64,000 nt of DNA from Phytophthora colocasiae (taxonomy: Eukaryota; Oomycota; Peronosporomycetes; Peronosporales; Peronosporaceae): NCBI GenBank assembly GCA_018806915.1, contig JAGKQI010000090.1:1178001-1242000 (forward strand), read 5' to 3'. The notes beneath the pieces were generated by a model, which had not been told where the DNA came from, searched no databases, and saw only the letters and a program-made list of their open reading frames with translations. How positions within the stretch are numbered: position 1 is the first letter of the stretch; each line of letters opens with the position of its first letter. Position numbers and translations under genes: made by a program. This document shows, in pieces, positions 1 to 11,996 of the stretch.

Positions 1-3000
1 TCGGCGAAGATGTACTTTGGCGTGTTTGACGGTCACGGCACAACTGGAGATCTCTGCGCCTCGTTCGTGAGGAAAGAGTGTCCTGAACGCCTTGTGCGCA
101 TTCTGGACCGGAAAAACTGCTCCTTCCTAGAGGCGTATTCCAAGTCGTTCGAAGAGACGAACGCGCGACTGCACGCGTCCCGCATCGACGATAGTTTGAG
201 CGGCACCACCGCTATTTGTATGTTTCTGGACGGTGAAACGATTCACGTGGCGAATGTGGGTGATTCGCGTGCAGTTATTGCCACGATGAGTGAGGGGAAA
301 CTCGTTGCGCAGCCTCTTTCAGTCGACCAAACACCCTATCGATCGGTACGTGCGTTGAGAACATTTGCTAAGGTGAATTTTGGACTTACTTGTCTGAATA
401 GGACGAACGCGAGCGTGTTAAAAGATCAGGAGCACGCGTTCTTACGATGGATCAGCTTGAAGGGATCGCCCCCGTACATGACGTACGTCGTTTTATGCTT
501 GACATTGTTAAATCCACGCTCTAACGCAACACTATTGTAGAACTGGGCGGCGAATTTGAATGACCAAGTGGACGAAGACGGAGACCCACCGCGGATCTGG
601 TCGCCGTACGGTGCCTTCCCTGGTACCGCCTTCACGCGCAGTCTAGGTGACGAGATTGCAGAAACTCTGGGGGTCATTGGTGTCCCGGAAATCACATCGC
701 TACAACTCACAGAGGACGACCGTTTCGTCGTCATAGCCAGCGACGGCGTGTTCGAGTTCCTTACGAGTCAGGCCGTTGTGGACATGGTAGCGCAGTACGA
801 AGACCCGTTGGAGGCGTGCCACAAAGTGGTCGCCGAGTCTTACCGCCTCTGGCTCACGTATGAGCTGCGCACGGATGATATCACCGTCATCTGCGTCTAT
901 TTCACGTTCAACGAGGGCGGCGTTACAGCCACCGGCGCGTCATTGGGAGGCACGCCACGGTCTAACTCTATGGCCAGGAGGTTGCCTCGCCAGACAAGCG
1001 AGAAGGACGTGCTGCAACAGCTTCGGCCCGTGCGTCGCGGTATGTCGAAGGAGAAGCGTCGCGCACAGATGCGCAAGGATATGGCGCAGCTCGTCAAGGA
1101 GGAAGATTTAGCATACCGCGTGAGTGACCACGCCATACCCAAGTCGTCTTCTGAGCTGCGTTTGCTTGAGGCCCTGACAAAGAATAACTGGCTGTTCAGA
1201 CAGCTCACCCAGGCCCAGAAGGACGACATTTTCGCCGTCATGGAGCGCATTACAGTTCGGGAAGGGGATATGGTCATTCGCCAGGGAGATCCGGGTGACA
1301 AGTTCTACATCGTCGAGTGTGGCGACTACCAAGTGAGTGTGCGCGGGGCGGACGGAGGCCCCGAAAGTATTGTGCACACCTACACGCAACCACCCGTGAC
1401 TCCTGATCACTACGGAGATTTACAGCCAGCGTCGTTCGGCGAGCTGGCACTGATGCACAACAGTCCTCGGTCATCTTCAGTCAAAGCGTTGTCTGCAGGC
1501 GTTCTGTGGGCCATCGACTGTCGTGCTTTCCGGCGAGTATTTATTAAGGCACCGACATCCGTGCTGGTCCAAACGCTCAAGAAGGTGGACGTACTTAAAA
1601 CGCTGACGAAGACGCAGCTCGAACGCTTGGCCAACAACTTGACTGAAGTTGTATACCATGATGGCGACTACATCATCAACCAGGGAGACGTTGGCGATAC
1701 GTTCTACGTCATTCAAGAAGGAGCCGTGATCTGTACGATCTGGGAAGACGACCCGGCTGCAGGCCCCGGCAAGAAGAGAACGTCGCGGGAGGTCTTGCGA
1801 CTCAAGAAGAATCAATACTTCGGTGAGCGCGCATTGCTGAATGACGCCCCTCGCGCTGCTAATGTCATCTCTGTGGGGCGTACGAAGCTGCTTCAAGTGG
1901 GTCGTCGAGAGTTCGAAGAAGTGCTGGGCTCGTTGCAGGACATGATTGAGGCCGACCGGCTCCAGCGTGAGGCGCGTCACAACTTTGAAACGGCAGTCAA
2001 GAACCTCATCTACAGTCCTGCAGCGCACGGTGCAAGGCGTAATTCAATGGCTATGGGGCCGTTGCGGGCGCACGACATGCGCTTCCGTTGCGTTCTCCAA
2101 GCCACTGACTTTGGCTTCTTGGCGCTGTATCAGGGCGTGAGTGACACCAAGCGGTTCTTCACGGTGAACGTTTTCTCACTTCAGCAAGTGGCCGCAGACC
2201 GCCGTGGTGATGAAGCTGCACGTTACGTGACGACACACAAGACCATTCGCTTGGATACACCGCTGGTACCGGAGATGGTGGCATCTTGGCGAGACGACCG
2301 GGCACTATACTTGTCGTTCGACACCGTTATGGTCACAGATCTATCGGCGATGCTGGCCGAAGAACCGAATGGTCGGTTCGCGAAGGAAGCGAAAGTGCGT
2401 GGGTTCGCGGCGCAGGCGCTACTCATGCTCGAATACATCCACCAAGCTGGATACGCGTACAGAAACCTCAGTAGTGAGAACGTCATGGTCGACACACGCG
2501 GATACCTGCAGCTTCACGACTTCCGACACATGAAGCGGTTGCCGGATGAAAGCCGAACGTACACAATCTGTGGCACGCCTGAGTACATGGCGCCTGAAAT
2601 GGTTTCCGCTCGTGGTCACACATCCAGTGCCGATATCTGGTCGCTCGGCATTCTCATTTATGAGATGCTGTGCGGTCGCACGCCGTTCTCGGTCAGTACG
2701 AACGAGGAAGACGCGATTGGAGACAATACGGCCGATAAGAGCTTCGGCTCCGAAGCGAACCCGACGTCACGCCTCACGAACGAGAAGGACGTGACCATGG
2801 CCGTGTACTCGAAAATCTCCCGCCACAACAAAGGTGCGCTCAAGTTCGCACGGGACGACCTGTCCAGAGAAGCGTGCGACCTCGTGCAGCAGTTATTGGA
2901 TCCGTTCCCGGACGACCGACTGGGTGGTCAGGGGCTTGTGGACATTGGCAAAGGAGGTTCCGTCATCCGTGCACACCCGTGGTTCGAAGACGTCGATTGG

Positions 3001-3156
3001 ATCGTCCTGGCGTCCAAGACAATAGATGGCGAGCATACCGAGACGTTGACGAAAATGATGGAGGAACAGCTCACGTCTACCGCCTCGGCGGAAATGCCCA
3101 TGCTAGAACCCGTCGCACGGAACAGCGTAGATCTCGAGTGGCTCGAGAACTTCTAG
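1..3156 (+). CDS. PP2C phosphatase - tandem cNMP-binding - kinase-like fusion, 5' end outside window
   Basis: Three exons are visible: 1-345, 402-482 and 541-3156. Both introns are GT-AG (56 and 58 bp) and phase 0, and about 1013 residues remain. The 5' end is missing, because the frame is open to base 1 and the PP2C motif FGVFDGHG comes at once. Order: PP2C (residues ~1-245, with SRAVIA, ASDG and a C-terminal DDITVI that supply metal-binding Asp residues), two cyclic-nucleotide-binding domains (~350-465 and ~475-600, each with a phosphate-cassette-like FGE or YFGER segment), then an AGC/PKG-like kinase fold (~660-955) ending in [12 protein letters not shown]. The phosphatase looks complete. 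The kinase part lacks three key residues: no Lys in the VAIK strand (TVNVFS), YRN instead of HRD near 782, and DFR instead of DFG near 802. It may be a cNMP-controlled phosphatase with a pseudokinase tail. Domain calls are firm; lack of kinase activity is inferred. Confidence 0.9.
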
Positions 3157-3247
3157 CACTTATCGATGAAATAGATGGCGAAGGGTCGGACGTATCCAAT
3201 GCACTAACCCTTTGAGCACTTTTCATTCTTGATCCGGTCGTATTAGC

Positions 3248-6178
3248 ATGGGTGCGAAGGAACCGGAACCGGCCCCGGAGGGCACGCGGCCGATGATGAT
3301 CTCGATGCGGGAGATGGAGACGTTGGGGCTCAAAACCGGCAGCGGCTTACGGGAGACCGTCGAGTTCAAGGTGTTCACGCGCCAGGAAGTGCTGGACCAG
3401 ATCGCTCAGGTTGGCTTCATGTGTCCGTTCCACGAGTTCCGCGCTGAAATCGCCAAGATGGCGACGGGTGACGACGTTCTCATTGTGGCCGACCCGAACG
3501 AGACGTACGGCGAGAACTGGTTGCTGTGTCTGACACGGCGCGCGTTCGACGCACAGATGGAGCAGATCAAGCGTCGAGAGCAGGAGCGTCTCGAAGCACT
3601 TGAAGCGCAGGAGAAAGAGGCGAACGCGGCAGCAGACGCCAACGACATGTCCAAAATCGTGTACGAGGACAGGCCGGTGTTGTCACGCGCGTGGACGTCG
3701 GTCACGGCACGCGAGACGCACGAGGACGTCGAAGCTCTCACTGTAACGCCATCTCGACCGCTGGTAATGAAGAATCCAACCGTAGCGTGAACGTGAGTGC
3801 TAACGCGTGCTGTTGCAGATAACTATGTCGGTCACCAAAATGTCCGACGAGCTCAACGCGGACTACAAGTTCAGCGACCGGGATGCAGACCAATGTACGC
3901 ACGGCCTACAAGTTGTTGCACGAGCTCACTCACTCACTCACTCGCTCACTCACTTTTTACTGTAGGTTTTGTGGAGTGGAGACAGCACAAGGATCCGAAC
4001 TACGAACTCACACGCTTGGAGCAAGATGTGGGGCTTCAGGGGACCCCACCGCTGGTGGATGGCACGACACAAACGAGCTGGTTTCGGTCGGTGAATAGTG
4101 CTCTTCAATACGAGCCGATTGTGATGGAACCGGCACGTTGTCGAGCTGAAATGGACAGTGACAAGATTCAAGCGTTCCTGGCTCGTGTGCTTCCTCGTGT
4201 AGAGCGCGCGTTACAGCAGAACGAGACGCTGGATGTGTTTCTGGACCCGTTCGCCCATTTGCTGGAGGAGGAGGACGCCTCTCTCGGCAACAAAAACAAC
4301 GAAAATGCCATGCGGGAACTGCGCAGCTTCACGGACCTCGTGTACAGCAAGAACAAAACATTGACGTCGATTGACTGGCATCCAAGACGACACGGCATCG
4401 TAGCTGTGGCAGCTGCAGCAAACGCGTCATTTGCTAGACGTCTAGACCTGCTGGACACTGTAGAGAGTTCGTTCATCCTCATCTGGAATTTTGTTGATCT
4501 CATTCACCCACAGCTCATGCTAGAATCACCACAGGACGTGTTGACAATGCGGTTTAACCCCACAGCTCCTCACTTGGTTGCTGCAGGGCTCTACAATGGC
4601 CAAGTACTGGTCTGGGATTTCTCCAAGGCCGAACATTTGCTCTCCAAGATGAAAACAGCTAAACCCACGTCTAGTTCTGGCACGAGTACTAGCGCAGCAG
4701 GATCGACTGCTTCAGCAAAAGGACGAGACGAAGATACACACAAGCAAGTGCCGCCCGTGAAGCCGCTGTACGTGTCATACATTGACGTGAGCCACCGACG
4801 ACCGGTAGCTGATCTCCAGTGGCTACCAGCAGGGGTCGAAGTGAACAGCCGAGGTCACGTCGTGGCTTCCACTGGGGCGGACGCTGGGGCTGTCAACCAG
4901 TTCGTGACGATCGCAGCGGACGGCCAGGTCTCCTTCTGGGACTTACGATTCAGAGACCCTAAGTATCGAGGCATAACGCGTGCCAAGGTCGATAAGGCTG
5001 GTATGTCCAAGGACGGAGTCGTCCCGGACGTGCATTTCGTTCCGATCTACTCCATCTCGCTGAGCAAAGTCGACAGTCCAGGAGAGTTAACGCTTCAAAC
5101 GCTTTGGTTAGAGAAGACTCGGGATGAGACTAGTACTGGAGGGGAAGGCGCCGGTGTTCCGTCACTTACGAGTAAATTCTACTGCGGCACTGAAGAAGGA
5201 GAGTTCGTGTACGCCGATTGGCGTCCTCATGCGCCGGCTAAAGGCGGTAACAAGGTAGAAGAAGGTGGAAGGGGGGACGAAGGTGCTGAATACGTGCAAT
5301 GGTTGTGTCGAGACCATTCTCGCCCGATCTTGGGTCTCTGTGCGTCTCCGTTCTTCCCTAACATCTTTTTAACGGCGAGTGAGTCACACTTCCACCTCTG
5401 GAACGTCTCGCAGCAACTCGAAGCTGGTGCCGTCGACAACACCCCGATGGCGGCTTCGAACGGGCCGATCTTCGTTTCGCCACTCACGCCGTCGGTTGTC
5501 ACCTGCGTCGCGTTCAGCCCGTCGCGTCCAGGCGTCATTTTCCTGGGGAAAGCGGACGGCATGCTGGAAGTTTGGGACTTTCTAGACCAGTCGCATCGTT
5601 CGAGTTTGTCTATCGGCGTCACGGCGTGCGCGCTAACATCTATTGAATTCCGACCGCAATTGGTGACAGCAAGCAACCCGAGCAGCAACGTCAACGCTGC
5701 AGCTTCCGGTACGGGTGGCGCCGGCGCGGGTCGGGCGAAGGCAACGGATGCAAGAGGACGTAACAACGCGGGACCAGCAGGCGGCAACGTTCCCGGTTCT
5801 AACGTCAAGCAACAGCTCGTCGCTGTTGGGGATCAGATTGGTAACCTGCACATTTTGGAGGTGCCGCGGACTCTTTCACGTCCAACCAGTGGCGAACGCG
5901 CAGTGATGGAGGCGTATTTCAAGCGTGAGAGTGAACGTATGAAGTCTGCACGAGCCTCGAAGACAAGCAACTCGGGGGTTGATGGTGGGGCACCAAGCTT
6001 ACGGCAGAACCGAGGGGAAGAAGGAGCTCCCGGGACGACTGCAGTGATGAATGTCACGCCCGCAGTCGGTAAAGAGACCGACCCGACACGTTCGGGGGCG
6101 GTTGGAGACGACGTGTTTAAGCAAATGGAGAGCGAATTCTGTCGCGACATGGGACTCGAGACCGCACATAGCGCTTAA
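3248..6178 (+). CDS. DNAI3: Axonemal inner-arm dynein intermediate chain, WDR63/IC140 type
   Basis: Exons are 3248-3763 (donor uncertain), 3819-3894 and 3966-6178. The second intron (3895-3965) is clear and splits a Cys codon. For the first, a gtaatg donor at 3764 gives a 55-bp intron; a gtagcg donor at 3782 would give 37 bp. The gtgagt at 3793 is excluded by an in-frame stop at 3788. The family signature is strong: ALQQNE, FTDLVYSKNKT, SIDWHP, then IHPQLMLESP and a glycine/Asn-rich NGQVLVWDF blade, with further WD40 blades ending in HLWNV and LEVWDF. The protein would be an intermediate chain of inner dynein arms in the flagellum, in keeping with motile zoospores. The N-terminal exon has a Glu-rich coiled-coil stretch (about 90-130). 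The last ~150 residues are low-complexity Gly/Ala/Ser. Confidence 0.88.
3924..3954 (+). repeat. (CACT)n microsatellite inside an intron
   Basis: A run of CACT units with one CGCT interruption lies within the second intron of the dynein intermediate chain gene, just before its pyrimidine-rich 3' splice site. Confidence 0.9.
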
Positions 6179-6685
6179 ACGAGAAGAAGTGTCTTCAAAC
6201 GCAATGTACTACCTACGTCAAAAATATGGGATATCAGTGATACACCATACACATTCTTTTTGCTCTTACTGGCTCCACTCTACACGTAGAACCATTGATA
6301 TTGGCATTGTGACGGAAGCTTGGCACAAGTACTGCTGAGAGGAGATGAATTGCTTTACTACATGTACTTTCTTCTTTTTATTAATACTCTCTTTTTAAAA
6401 AGATCAGCTTCTTGTCAAAAGTGTAGCCATTGCAAATCCTCCTGGGTACACTTTTGTGCAACCAACCCATCACCAGCAGTTTATAACGGCCCGACTCAAA
6501 AAGACGGGTGGGAGCTGTGCTGCATCGCATTGGTCGTGCGGTCGACGTGACAGACCGTTGACGATACGCATTTGACATCTTGTAGCGGACTTCCTGAGCT
6601 CTCTAACGCCGCTTTCGGTGTCTCTCACCGCCTCCTACCGCCAAAGTTACTGCTGGTCAAAGTTAGTGTATCATTCCTCCGTACC
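6179..6685. other. Intergenic, no gene seen
   Basis: AT-richer sequence between the dynein intermediate chain stop and the anoctamin start. It presumably holds the 3' end of one transcript and the promoter of the next. A TCATTCCTCC initiator-like string lies at 6671-6680, only a few bases before the ATG, so its role is doubtful. Confidence 0.6.
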
Positions 6686-9123
6686 ATGTCAGGTGAAAGT
6701 ATCGCTGGTAAGCTACAGGTGCTTAAAATGGGCATCTCCCGTCGCGGTTCATCGCTGAACGCCACGCTCAAGGCCAAAGACGTTCGTGTGATAGTGGACG
6801 AAGAGTTTGAGAGAGACAATGGCTACTCGTTCGATTATGTACTGGTCTTCCAGGTGCACGACGAAGCTGCAGAGCTCACGGATCAGCAGAAGAAGCACAG
6901 TATGCGCAATATCCTACAGCACTTGGCTCGAGGAGGCATCGAGACCAAAATGTTTTACTCTGCTGACCGTGGTCACGTCTTCTGCAAGCTTCGGGCGGGG
7001 GTGGAGCGTTTGTCCAAGGAGGCAGATCGCATTGACTACAAAGTGGAATTTGAGCCTTCGGAGCTGCGGAAGATCGCGGAAACAGGTTATGAAGAGCAGA
7101 ATATCAAGAAGATCGTCATCAAGGACGAACACCACGTCTCGCGTCGTGATCCATTCCAGAATATCTTTGCCAAGTTTGATGTCGAGCCGCGACTGTATCC
7201 AGCGTACCGAAAGTACGGGTACAAGCAGATCCCGTTCCGAGGTGTTGATCGGTACGTCATAACGGAGGCTAGTGGCAGATGAAGGGTAGATATGTACTGA
7301 TCTGTCCGTTGTAGTATCAAATTGATGCTGAACATTATGAAGACGCGAGGTGAAGGCGGGTGCGGCTTGAATATCAGTGAATTGCTTCGTGACAAGTGTC
7401 TGGTGGCTGCATTTCCTTTACATGAGCCTGAAGAGCTGGAGAAACTCCGAACCAAATGGTTCAGCTGGAGATTCGCCCCTTGGCAGCAGCCGTTGTGGGA
7501 TATCAAGGACTATTTCGGAGAGAAGGTCGGACTCTACTTTGCATGGCTGGGTAAGATTTCTACTCCTCGTAATTTTTGTGCAGCCTATAGCTCTAACAGT
7601 GGACTTGTAGGTCACTATACGACGTGGTTGATCGCTCCTGCTATCATCGGCTGCTTGCTCTTCGCCAACATCATCGTCGAAAATACTGCGGATTCGCTGT
7701 TACTACCATACTTTGGTATCTTCATGGCTCTCTGGTCAATGTGCGTACAAATTTTGTAGAGGGCGTTGGTCGTTAACTCTGAAGTATTTTTCTTCATATA
7801 CATGTATTACAGTTTCTACTACGAGTATTGGAAGCGCTACAACTCAACACTAGCATTGGAGTGGGGGATGTCCACCTTTGAAGAGGAAGAAGTGGAACGT
7901 CCGGAATTCGATGGACAGCCCACGACGTCCCCCATTGACGGCTCTGAAATTCATTACTTTAGCCCACACACACGTTTCCGCCGCATTATGGGCTCACTGG
8001 TAAGATACTTGCGGTATTTTCTAATGGTATTTTATTTTGCTAACTTTTACCTGTTTAGTTCTTCATTACGATGCTTATTGTGCTAGTAGTTGGCGTTGTG
8101 GCTGGCATCTTTGTCTTCCGTTATGCAGCGACGTCCGGTAAATGGAAGGATATGTTCACTGTGGACGGTGTGCAGCTAGGTGGCGCTGCAGCGTCCACTG
8201 TGAACGCTATTCAGATTATGGTCATGAACAACGTGTACAGTACCATCGCTGAAAAGTTAAACCACTTCGAGAATCACCGCACGGACACCGAGTACGAAGA
8301 CCATCTGATCGGCAAGACGTTCCTTTTCCAATTCGTCAACTCGTACGCAAGCTTATTCTACGTGGCGTTCATTAAAACTGCAGTGGAAGGCCACGAATCC
8401 TGCAAACCGGAGGGTCATGGCTGTATGGACGAACTCATGATGAGTCTAGGGATCATTTTCATCCTACGTCTCACGTCCGGTAATTTCTTCGAAGCTGGTC
8501 TACCTTGGATCATGAAGAAGCTCAAGAGGAACAAAACCAAGGAGAACGGGGCGTACCGGGAACCTTCAACCATCGAGAAGCAACTGAATCTGGACGTGTA
8601 CGACCAGAAAGGGACGTTCGACGACTACAACGAGATGATCATCCAGTTCGGCTACGTGACGCTGTTCGTCGTGTCCTTCCCGTTGGCGCCGGCCTTCGCT
8701 CTGTTCAACAACTTCTTTGAGATCCGCATCGACGCCCACAAACTCGTGAACGCCACGCGTCGACCAGATCCTCGCGGCGCGCAGGACATTGGCACATGGG
8801 GGACAATCATCGACCTCATGAGTTCCGTCGCTATGGTGACCAACGTGGCGCTCGTGTGCTTTACTTCTCGACGCACAACGGCGCACTTGACGGACTACGA
8901 GAAGCTCTGGGTGTTTGTGTGCGTGGAGCACGGCCTGATCCTGCTCAAGTATGTGCTAATGATCATCGTAGACGACGAACCGCACGACGTGACACTGCAG
9001 AAACAGCGCTCCAACTTCATCGTGGATAAACTCGTGAACCTCGTGGCAGACGATGATGATGAGGAATTGGTGAAGGGCAACCAGGTGCGTGTGGACCTTA
9101 CTGTATTTGACGAAGACATTTAA
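6686..9123 (+). CDS. Anoctamin (TMEM16) family membrane protein
   Basis: Five exons join in frame: 6686-7251, 7315-7550, 7611-7740, 7813-7999 and 8059-9123, giving 727 residues. All four introns are GT-AG, 60-72 bp. The third intron boundary restores IFYYEYWKRYNSTLALEWG, the conserved anoctamin hallmark after TM2. The N-terminal ~200 residues form the cytosolic dimerisation region, followed by about ten hydrophobic segments; the LYFAWLG/HYTTWL segment is TM1. Anoctamins are Ca2+-activated chloride channels or lipid scramblases, and the sequence does not tell which. The C-terminal tail is acidic (DDDDEE). The intron at 7551-7610 is a multiple of three without stops, so retention would add 20 residues. 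Convergent with the next gene, 49 bp between stops. Confidence 0.93.
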
Positions 9124-9172
9124 GATAACTGCAAGTTATATACATGTGTGCATTTTCTATCGTACGGTTCAA

Positions 9173-11407
9173 TCAGTAGAGCCACGGGGATAACGATCCT
9201 ATCGTATCGGAGCTCTCGCCATCTTCCTCTTGTTTCAAACTGACAGCTCGATGCAGTCGACTGGCATCTTCACGAGCGACAAGGAGCACGGGGATCGTCA
9301 CGTACTGACCAAGTCCACGAGCGTCATCAGCCAGTGAGTACTTGCGGTTGGGATACCTGCTGTTTGCTGCTTTCGAGTTGATGACGACAACCCCCACCGC
9401 CCCAGCACTTTGGAGTCTCAATGCCTTCTCTGCGAACGTGCAAGTGCCGCGAGTTACCATCACGATCTTCCCACGTACAAGATCAGCGTCGATAGCTCCA
9501 CAGGCCTCACCAATCTCCGTCGTAAAGAGCAGCAGTGGAGCCTCAACTGACGCGGAAGTCGTGACTTGGAAACCGAATTTGGCTGGAGAAGCCACGAGGG
9601 TCATCACATGCACATTTCCAAGTCGCACAGCCACGCCTACAGGGATGACTGGTGTTCCTTGAACTTGACGAGCAGCTGCCAACTCCACATTTCGCTTACG
9701 GACTTGCAACTTGCCGTTTTCACATTTCGGAGAGGAAGATAATCCCTTCTGCTTTCCCGAATTTCGGAAAAGGTGCGACTCGAGCATCAGGATGTGGCCT
9801 TCCGTACTGAAAACTACATCCGAAGCCTTGAGTGGCTTCCGATTCCTCTTAACGTACGAATCCTCTTCCAACGCAGCAGTAGCATTGACAGTGCGGTTGT
9901 TGAATGATGATCCAAGCACCGACATCGTGGAGTTTCTAATCGACTTAGTAGCGTTTCCTGACTGTTGAGGAGCTGGCACGATCACATCTGGTTCGTCACT
10001 GAAGAGCAAGTAAAGATACTTAGCTGTCTCTGACAGGAAATAGCTGTCCATTCGATCTTCCACATCCAGCGTATGGATATCCCCCACCGCTGCATAACCG
10101 CAAGGAACCTCAGATACTCGACGGATATCCTGCAACATTTGCCGCCCCATTTTAAGGTACTTGTGGTCCCGCGTGGCTTGATACAGATGATACGTGCTCT
10201 CAATTAATTCCGGACGAAGTGGAGACGTCCGAGCCCAGCTAATGATCGTCCCTCGATTCCCAGGCTTTGACGTTCCACGCGGGGCTAGATCCAACAGCTC
10301 CGGCATGGCCCCGTACTCGTCCCAGAGGGGAAACATGTGCTCGTGAGAGCGAATTGCACCGGAAACATCACCTGCCAGCACCTGTAACCCCGGCCAGAAC
10401 GCCTGCAACGCCGATACTCTACGTGCACGTACGTGGTCCCTACCTCCATTCATATCCACCTCAATGTACTCATCATCATGGTTCACATGCGTCTCCACAG
10501 CGTGGTAACTGGCATTAAACATCGAAAGCCACTGCGAATCCCCACTAATAAGATGATACTTGAGCAAATACTCAAAGAACGAGTCCAGTCCAGCTCCAAT
10601 TCCCCCGTGCGAGTGCACCCACTGCCCCGACGCTACATCAATCGCACTCCCCAGTAGATCCAGATCCGACCGGCGGTCCCAGATCGCCATCACAGCTTCC
10701 TTCGCCCTCTGTTCGAACCTCTCATCCCCTGTTAATCTCGATAAGTAAGCCATCTCCACTAATAATGACCCGGCCGCAGCCGGACATGTCAACTTAGCAG
10801 CCCGGTCTTTTGGTAGTACCCCTCGTCGTAGGTTGATTCTGTGTACAGGCATCCCCGTGGGCGTCTCAAAGGCTGGTAATAATCTATTACCTAAATCCAG
10901 TGCTAAAGCCAACAGTTCCCCACTGTATTCCTCCTCGTTCATCATTCCGAAATGTTCGGGAGATGCCAACATGTGCGCCGACACGAGACCACCAATGACT
11001 CGAATAGTAGACTCGAACACCGACACTGTCACATCTCTATCGAAGCTCACAGTACTAGCCACGAGCTTCACCGCCCTTGCGAACTCTTGTCGATCACCGA
11101 GAACCGCCAGCATATCCAGCGAATCCACGAGCGTCAGGGAGAAACCGCCCAGAACATCGTCCAAATCGCCGCGTTCCCGGCGGTCCCAGCGGCGTCCGGA
11201 GCAGCTTAAAGGCTTTAATTCATCCCACGGATAGGCGTGCTCCATGTAATTGCGGTAGCCGTGGTAGAACATGTCCCGCGCCTGCTGCTGGAGGTGACGT
11301 CGCTCCGACACGTGCATGTGAGCCGAAGCGAGCAAACCATAAAGTGCAAAAAGTATGGTTGGAAAGAGGAGATAAAGGCGCATCCAACGCACTGAACGAC
11401 TCGTCAT
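9173..11407 (-). CDS. EDEM-like GH47 protein with C-terminal PA domain
   Basis: Single exon, 744 residues from the first ATG at 11407. The frame runs to 11452 but opens there with GTG. A signal-anchor segment (about residues 9-30) precedes the glycoside hydrolase 47 (alpha/alpha)6 domain (~40-480). Visible GH47 blocks include DMFYHGYRNYMEHAYPWDEL, LVDSLDML, VFESTIRVIGGL, LDSFFEYLLKY, RPELIESTYHLYQAT and DRMDSYFLSETAKYLYLLF. A protease-associated (PA) domain lies at ~610-720 (GKIVMVTRGTCTFAEKA). GH47 plus PA is the layout of EDEM3, which trims mannose from misfolded glycoproteins for ER-associated degradation. No HDEL-type tail is present; the C-terminus is GSLSPWLY, so ER retention would depend on the membrane anchor or partners. 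Confidence 0.92.
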   Translation of the reverse strand: MTSRSVRWMRLYLLFPTILFALYGLLASAHMHVSERRHLQQQARDMFYHGYRNYMEHAYPWDELKPLSCSGRRWDRRERGDLDDVLGGFSLTLVDSLDMLAVLGDRQEFARAVKLVASTVSFDRDVTVSVFESTIRVIGGLVSAHMLASPEHFGMMNEEEYSGELLALALDLGNRLLPAFETPTGMPVHRINLRRGVLPKDRAAKLTCPAAAGSLLVEMAYLSRLTGDERFEQRAKEAVMAIWDRRSDLDLLGSAIDVASGQWVHSHGGIGAGLDSFFEYLLKYHLISGDSQWLSMFNASYHAVETHVNHDDEYIEVDMNGGRDHVRARRVSALQAFWPGLQVLAGDVSGAIRSHEHMFPLWDEYGAMPELLDLAPRGTSKPGNRGTIISWARTSPLRPELIESTYHLYQATRDHKYLKMGRQMLQDIRRVSEVPCGYAAVGDIHTLDVEDRMDSYFLSETAKYLYLLFSDEPDVIVPAPQQSGNATKSIRNSTMSVLGSSFNNRTVNATAALEEDSYVKRNRKPLKASDVVFSTEGHILMLESHLFRNSGKQKGLSSSPKCENGKLQVRKRNVELAAARQVQGTPVIPVGVAVRLGNVHVMTLVASPAKFGFQVTTSASVEAPLLLFTTEIGEACGAIDADLVRGKIVMVTRGTCTFAEKALRLQSAGAVGVVVINSKAANSRYPNRKYSLADDARGLGQYVTIPVLLVAREDASRLHRAVSLKQEEDGESSDTIGSLSPWLY

Positions 11408-11996
11408 GACCAGCGCTGTAGACGGAGATATCGCTCGGCGTACCCTCCGCACGGGGAGAGGAACAATGGAACGGAGACGGACACTTTGTGACAGCTGGAA
11501 ACTTGTATTCGGACTTTAGCGGAGACTGTCTGAACTGTATGTTATAGTTGAAGTGCCACCGTTAAGTTGCACTAAGACTGGAGTCAACAGCGGCGTTTTT
11601 GAGACTGGAGAGCGGTTTAAACTGGAGTTGTTGGTACTTTGGTAGTTGCAGGTAGATGCTACTTCCGTTGGAGTCAGGAGTTTGGAAGGTTGAGAGCAAT
11701 TTGGGACTGTCGAGGTCGAAAGGAAGGCACAGTGAGACGGTGTCAGCAGAAGCTTCGGTTCCGACGTGTTGCTGCATCTTGCGTTGGTACGTGAAGACAA
11801 GAGAGAAGGAGTGAGAAGAGGTTTTGTCATGGCCCTGGGGTCTTTGTCTTCCAGCTTTGACGGTTCTTGGAGAATTAAGAAATGACACGAGTCTCAGAAT
11901 CCTGAAGGTCAGCCTTTCCGGTATTGCTGCAAGCTTTCAAACAGTGATATTCCAATTGTCTCTTCGTACCACATTTACGCACAACTTCTTGACGTC
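11408..11996. other. Intergenic, probable promoter of the EDEM gene
   Basis: About 590 bp between two minus-strand genes. Short open frames here are Ser/Thr/Pro/Leu-rich, overlap one another, and show no recognisable domain. Confidence 0.6.

Noticed and set aside
3782..3818. 37-bp intron in the dynein intermediate chain gene
   Set aside because: Possible but very short; the gtaatg donor at 3764 gives a more normal 55-bp intron. The gtgagt at 3793 is ruled out by an in-frame stop.
11516..11888. Two overlapping Ser/Thr/Leu-rich frames on the minus strand upstream of the EDEM gene
   Set aside because: No domain, overlapping frames, low-complexity composition, and location in a probable promoter.
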